A DNA stretch of 64,000 nt from NCBI GenBank assembly GCA_021613375.1, contig CM038704.1, positions 1,003,788 to 1,067,787 on the forward strand, read 5' to 3'. A program made the translations under genes and the position numbers. Position 1 is the stretch's first letter; every line of letters begins with the position of its first letter. Under the pieces are notes generated by a model. That model saw only the letters and a list, made by a program, of their open reading frames with translations, ran no database searches and was not told where the DNA came from. Origin of the DNA: Megaleporinus macrocephalus. Lineage: Eukaryota > Chordata > Actinopteri > Characiformes > Anostomidae. Positions 63,077-64,000 of the stretch are shown in pieces.

Positions 63077-64000
63077 CAGTGCCCTCCATAATTATTGGCA
63101 CCCCTGGTTAAGATGTGTTCTTTAGCTTCTAATAAATTGAGGGTTTTTTTAAATAATATAGGACCACGATGGAAAAAAGAGCAAAATCCAACCTTTATCT
63201 CAAGTGCATTTATTCAGTAGGAAAAAAATCCCACATTAAGAAATAATTGTTTAACATCAAATAATGTGTGCCACAATTATTAGCACCCCTGATGTTAATA
63301 CTTTGTACAACCCCCCTTTGCCAACAAAACAGCACCTAATCTTCTCCTATAATGTTTCACAAGATGGGAGAACACAGAAAGAGGTATCTTCGACCATTCC
63401 TCATTGCACAATCTCTCTAAGTCATCCAGCGACCTGGGTCCTCTCCTCTGCACTCTCCTCTTCAGCTCACCCCACAGGTTTTCAATGGGGTTAAGGTCTG
63501 GGGACTGAGATGGCCATGGGAGGAGCTTGATTCTGTGTGTGGTCAACCATTTCTGTGTAGATCTTGCCATATGTTTAGGGTCATTATCTTGCTGAAAGAC
63601 CCAGTGACGACCCATCTTCAGCTTTCGGGCAGAAGCCACCAGATTTTGTTTTGAAATGTCCTGGTATTTCAAAGCATTCATGATGCCATGCACCCTAACA
63701 AGGTTCCCTGGGCCTTTGGAAGAAAAGCAGGCCCACAGCATCACTGATCCTCCCCCGTATTTCACAGTGGGCATGAGGTGCTTTTCTGCATACTCAGCTC
63801 TTGTGTTACGCCAGACCCACTTACAGCATTTGTTGCCAAAAAGCTCTATCTTTGTTTCATCTGACCAAAGCACACGGTCCCAGTTGAAGTTCCAGTACTG
63901 CTTAGCAAACTCCAAACGTTTACGTTTATGATTGTGAGTGAGAAAAGTTTTTTTCCGTGCATGCCTCCCAAACAGCTTGTTGGCGTGTAGATAGCGTCTG
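63077..64000 (-). mobile_element. Tc1-like transposon, right part beyond the window
   Basis: The end CAGTGCCCTCCATAATTATT, GGCACCCCTGG follows a TA dinucleotide at 63075-63076, as expected for Tc1 insertion. The element runs off the right edge, carries a transposase on the minus strand and lies within an mst1r intron. Confidence 0.9.
63295..64000 (-). CDS. Tc1-like transposase, C-terminal part, open to window edge
   Basis: Cuts and pastes its own element by a DDE-type nuclease. The minus-strand frame is open from the right edge to a stop at 63295 (about 234 codons visible). The window edge encodes RYLHANKLFGRHARKKTFLT, then come WSDETK (first catalytic D), GGGSVMLWACF, VFQQDNDPKH (second D) and [19 protein letters not shown] (E), spaced as in the family. 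The tail reads LGAVLLAKGGCTKY. No stop or frameshift is seen, in contrast with every other Tc1 copy here. The DNA-binding N-terminus lies outside the window, so activity cannot be judged. Confidence 0.92.
   Translation of the reverse strand, partial: RRYLHANKLFGRHARKKTFLTHNHKRKRLEFAKQYWNFNWDRVLWSDETKIELFGNKCCKWVWRNTRAEYAEKHLMPTVKYGGGSVMLWACFSSKGPGNLVRVHGIMNALKYQDISKQNLVASARKLKMGRHWVFQQDNDPKHMARSTQKWLTTHRIKLLPWPSQSPDLNPIENLWGELKRRVQRRGPRSLDDLERLCNEEWSKIPLSVFSHLVKHYRRRLGAVLLAKGGCTKY

Overview
The window looks like vertebrate nuclear DNA, most probably from an otophysan teleost (the characin/catfish/carp group). The evidence is split-exon coding with GT-AG introns, several generations of Tc1/mariner transposons of fish type, and dispersed repeats I recognise from otophysan genomes. 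There is one protein-coding gene I can prove. No rRNA, tRNA, CRISPR array or prokaryotic feature was seen.

Right part (about 47.5-62.2 kb, minus strand): the 3' three-fifths of a MET/RON-family receptor tyrosine kinase, best identified as mst1r (RON). Fifteen exons can be chained, all with GT/AG borders and one uninterrupted reading frame of 754 codons ending in a stop. They cover the last extracellular IPT repeats, the transmembrane helix, a juxtamembrane DYR tyrosine, the whole kinase domain and the paired C-terminal docking tyrosines. Counted back from the last exon they correspond to exons 6-20 of the 20-exon human gene. The Sema/PSI exons must lie beyond the right edge. The introns hold a 1.48-kb dead Tc1 element, a Tc1-like element whose transposase is still open at the window edge, several MITEs with inverted ends, long TA tracts and three minisatellites.

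Left part (1-37 kb): no convincing gene. About two thirds of it (roughly 24 kb by summing the arrays) is tandem repeats: a 41-bp satellite (2.7-8.3 kb), a 53-bp satellite (12.6-14.1 kb), paired inverted arrays of a CCCCCTAGTG minisatellite, of a 28-bp repeat inside a MITE, and of a telomere-like 25-bp satellite (18.9-21.6 kb and 29.8-37.0 kb), a 44-bp minisatellite (17.4-18.3 kb) and a 19-bp minisatellite (27.2-29.2 kb). Several arrays appear to have been amplified from pieces of neighbouring transposons. A CpG-rich block at 25.7-26.2 kb is the only promoter-like sequence.

Middle part (37-47.5 kb): decayed Tc1/mariner fragments, MITEs and duplicated segments, with no supported gene.

Coordinates of mst1r exons were derived base by base from splice sites and frame. 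Boundaries of decayed repeats are approximate. Transposon family assignments rest on memory of fish repeats, not on a search.
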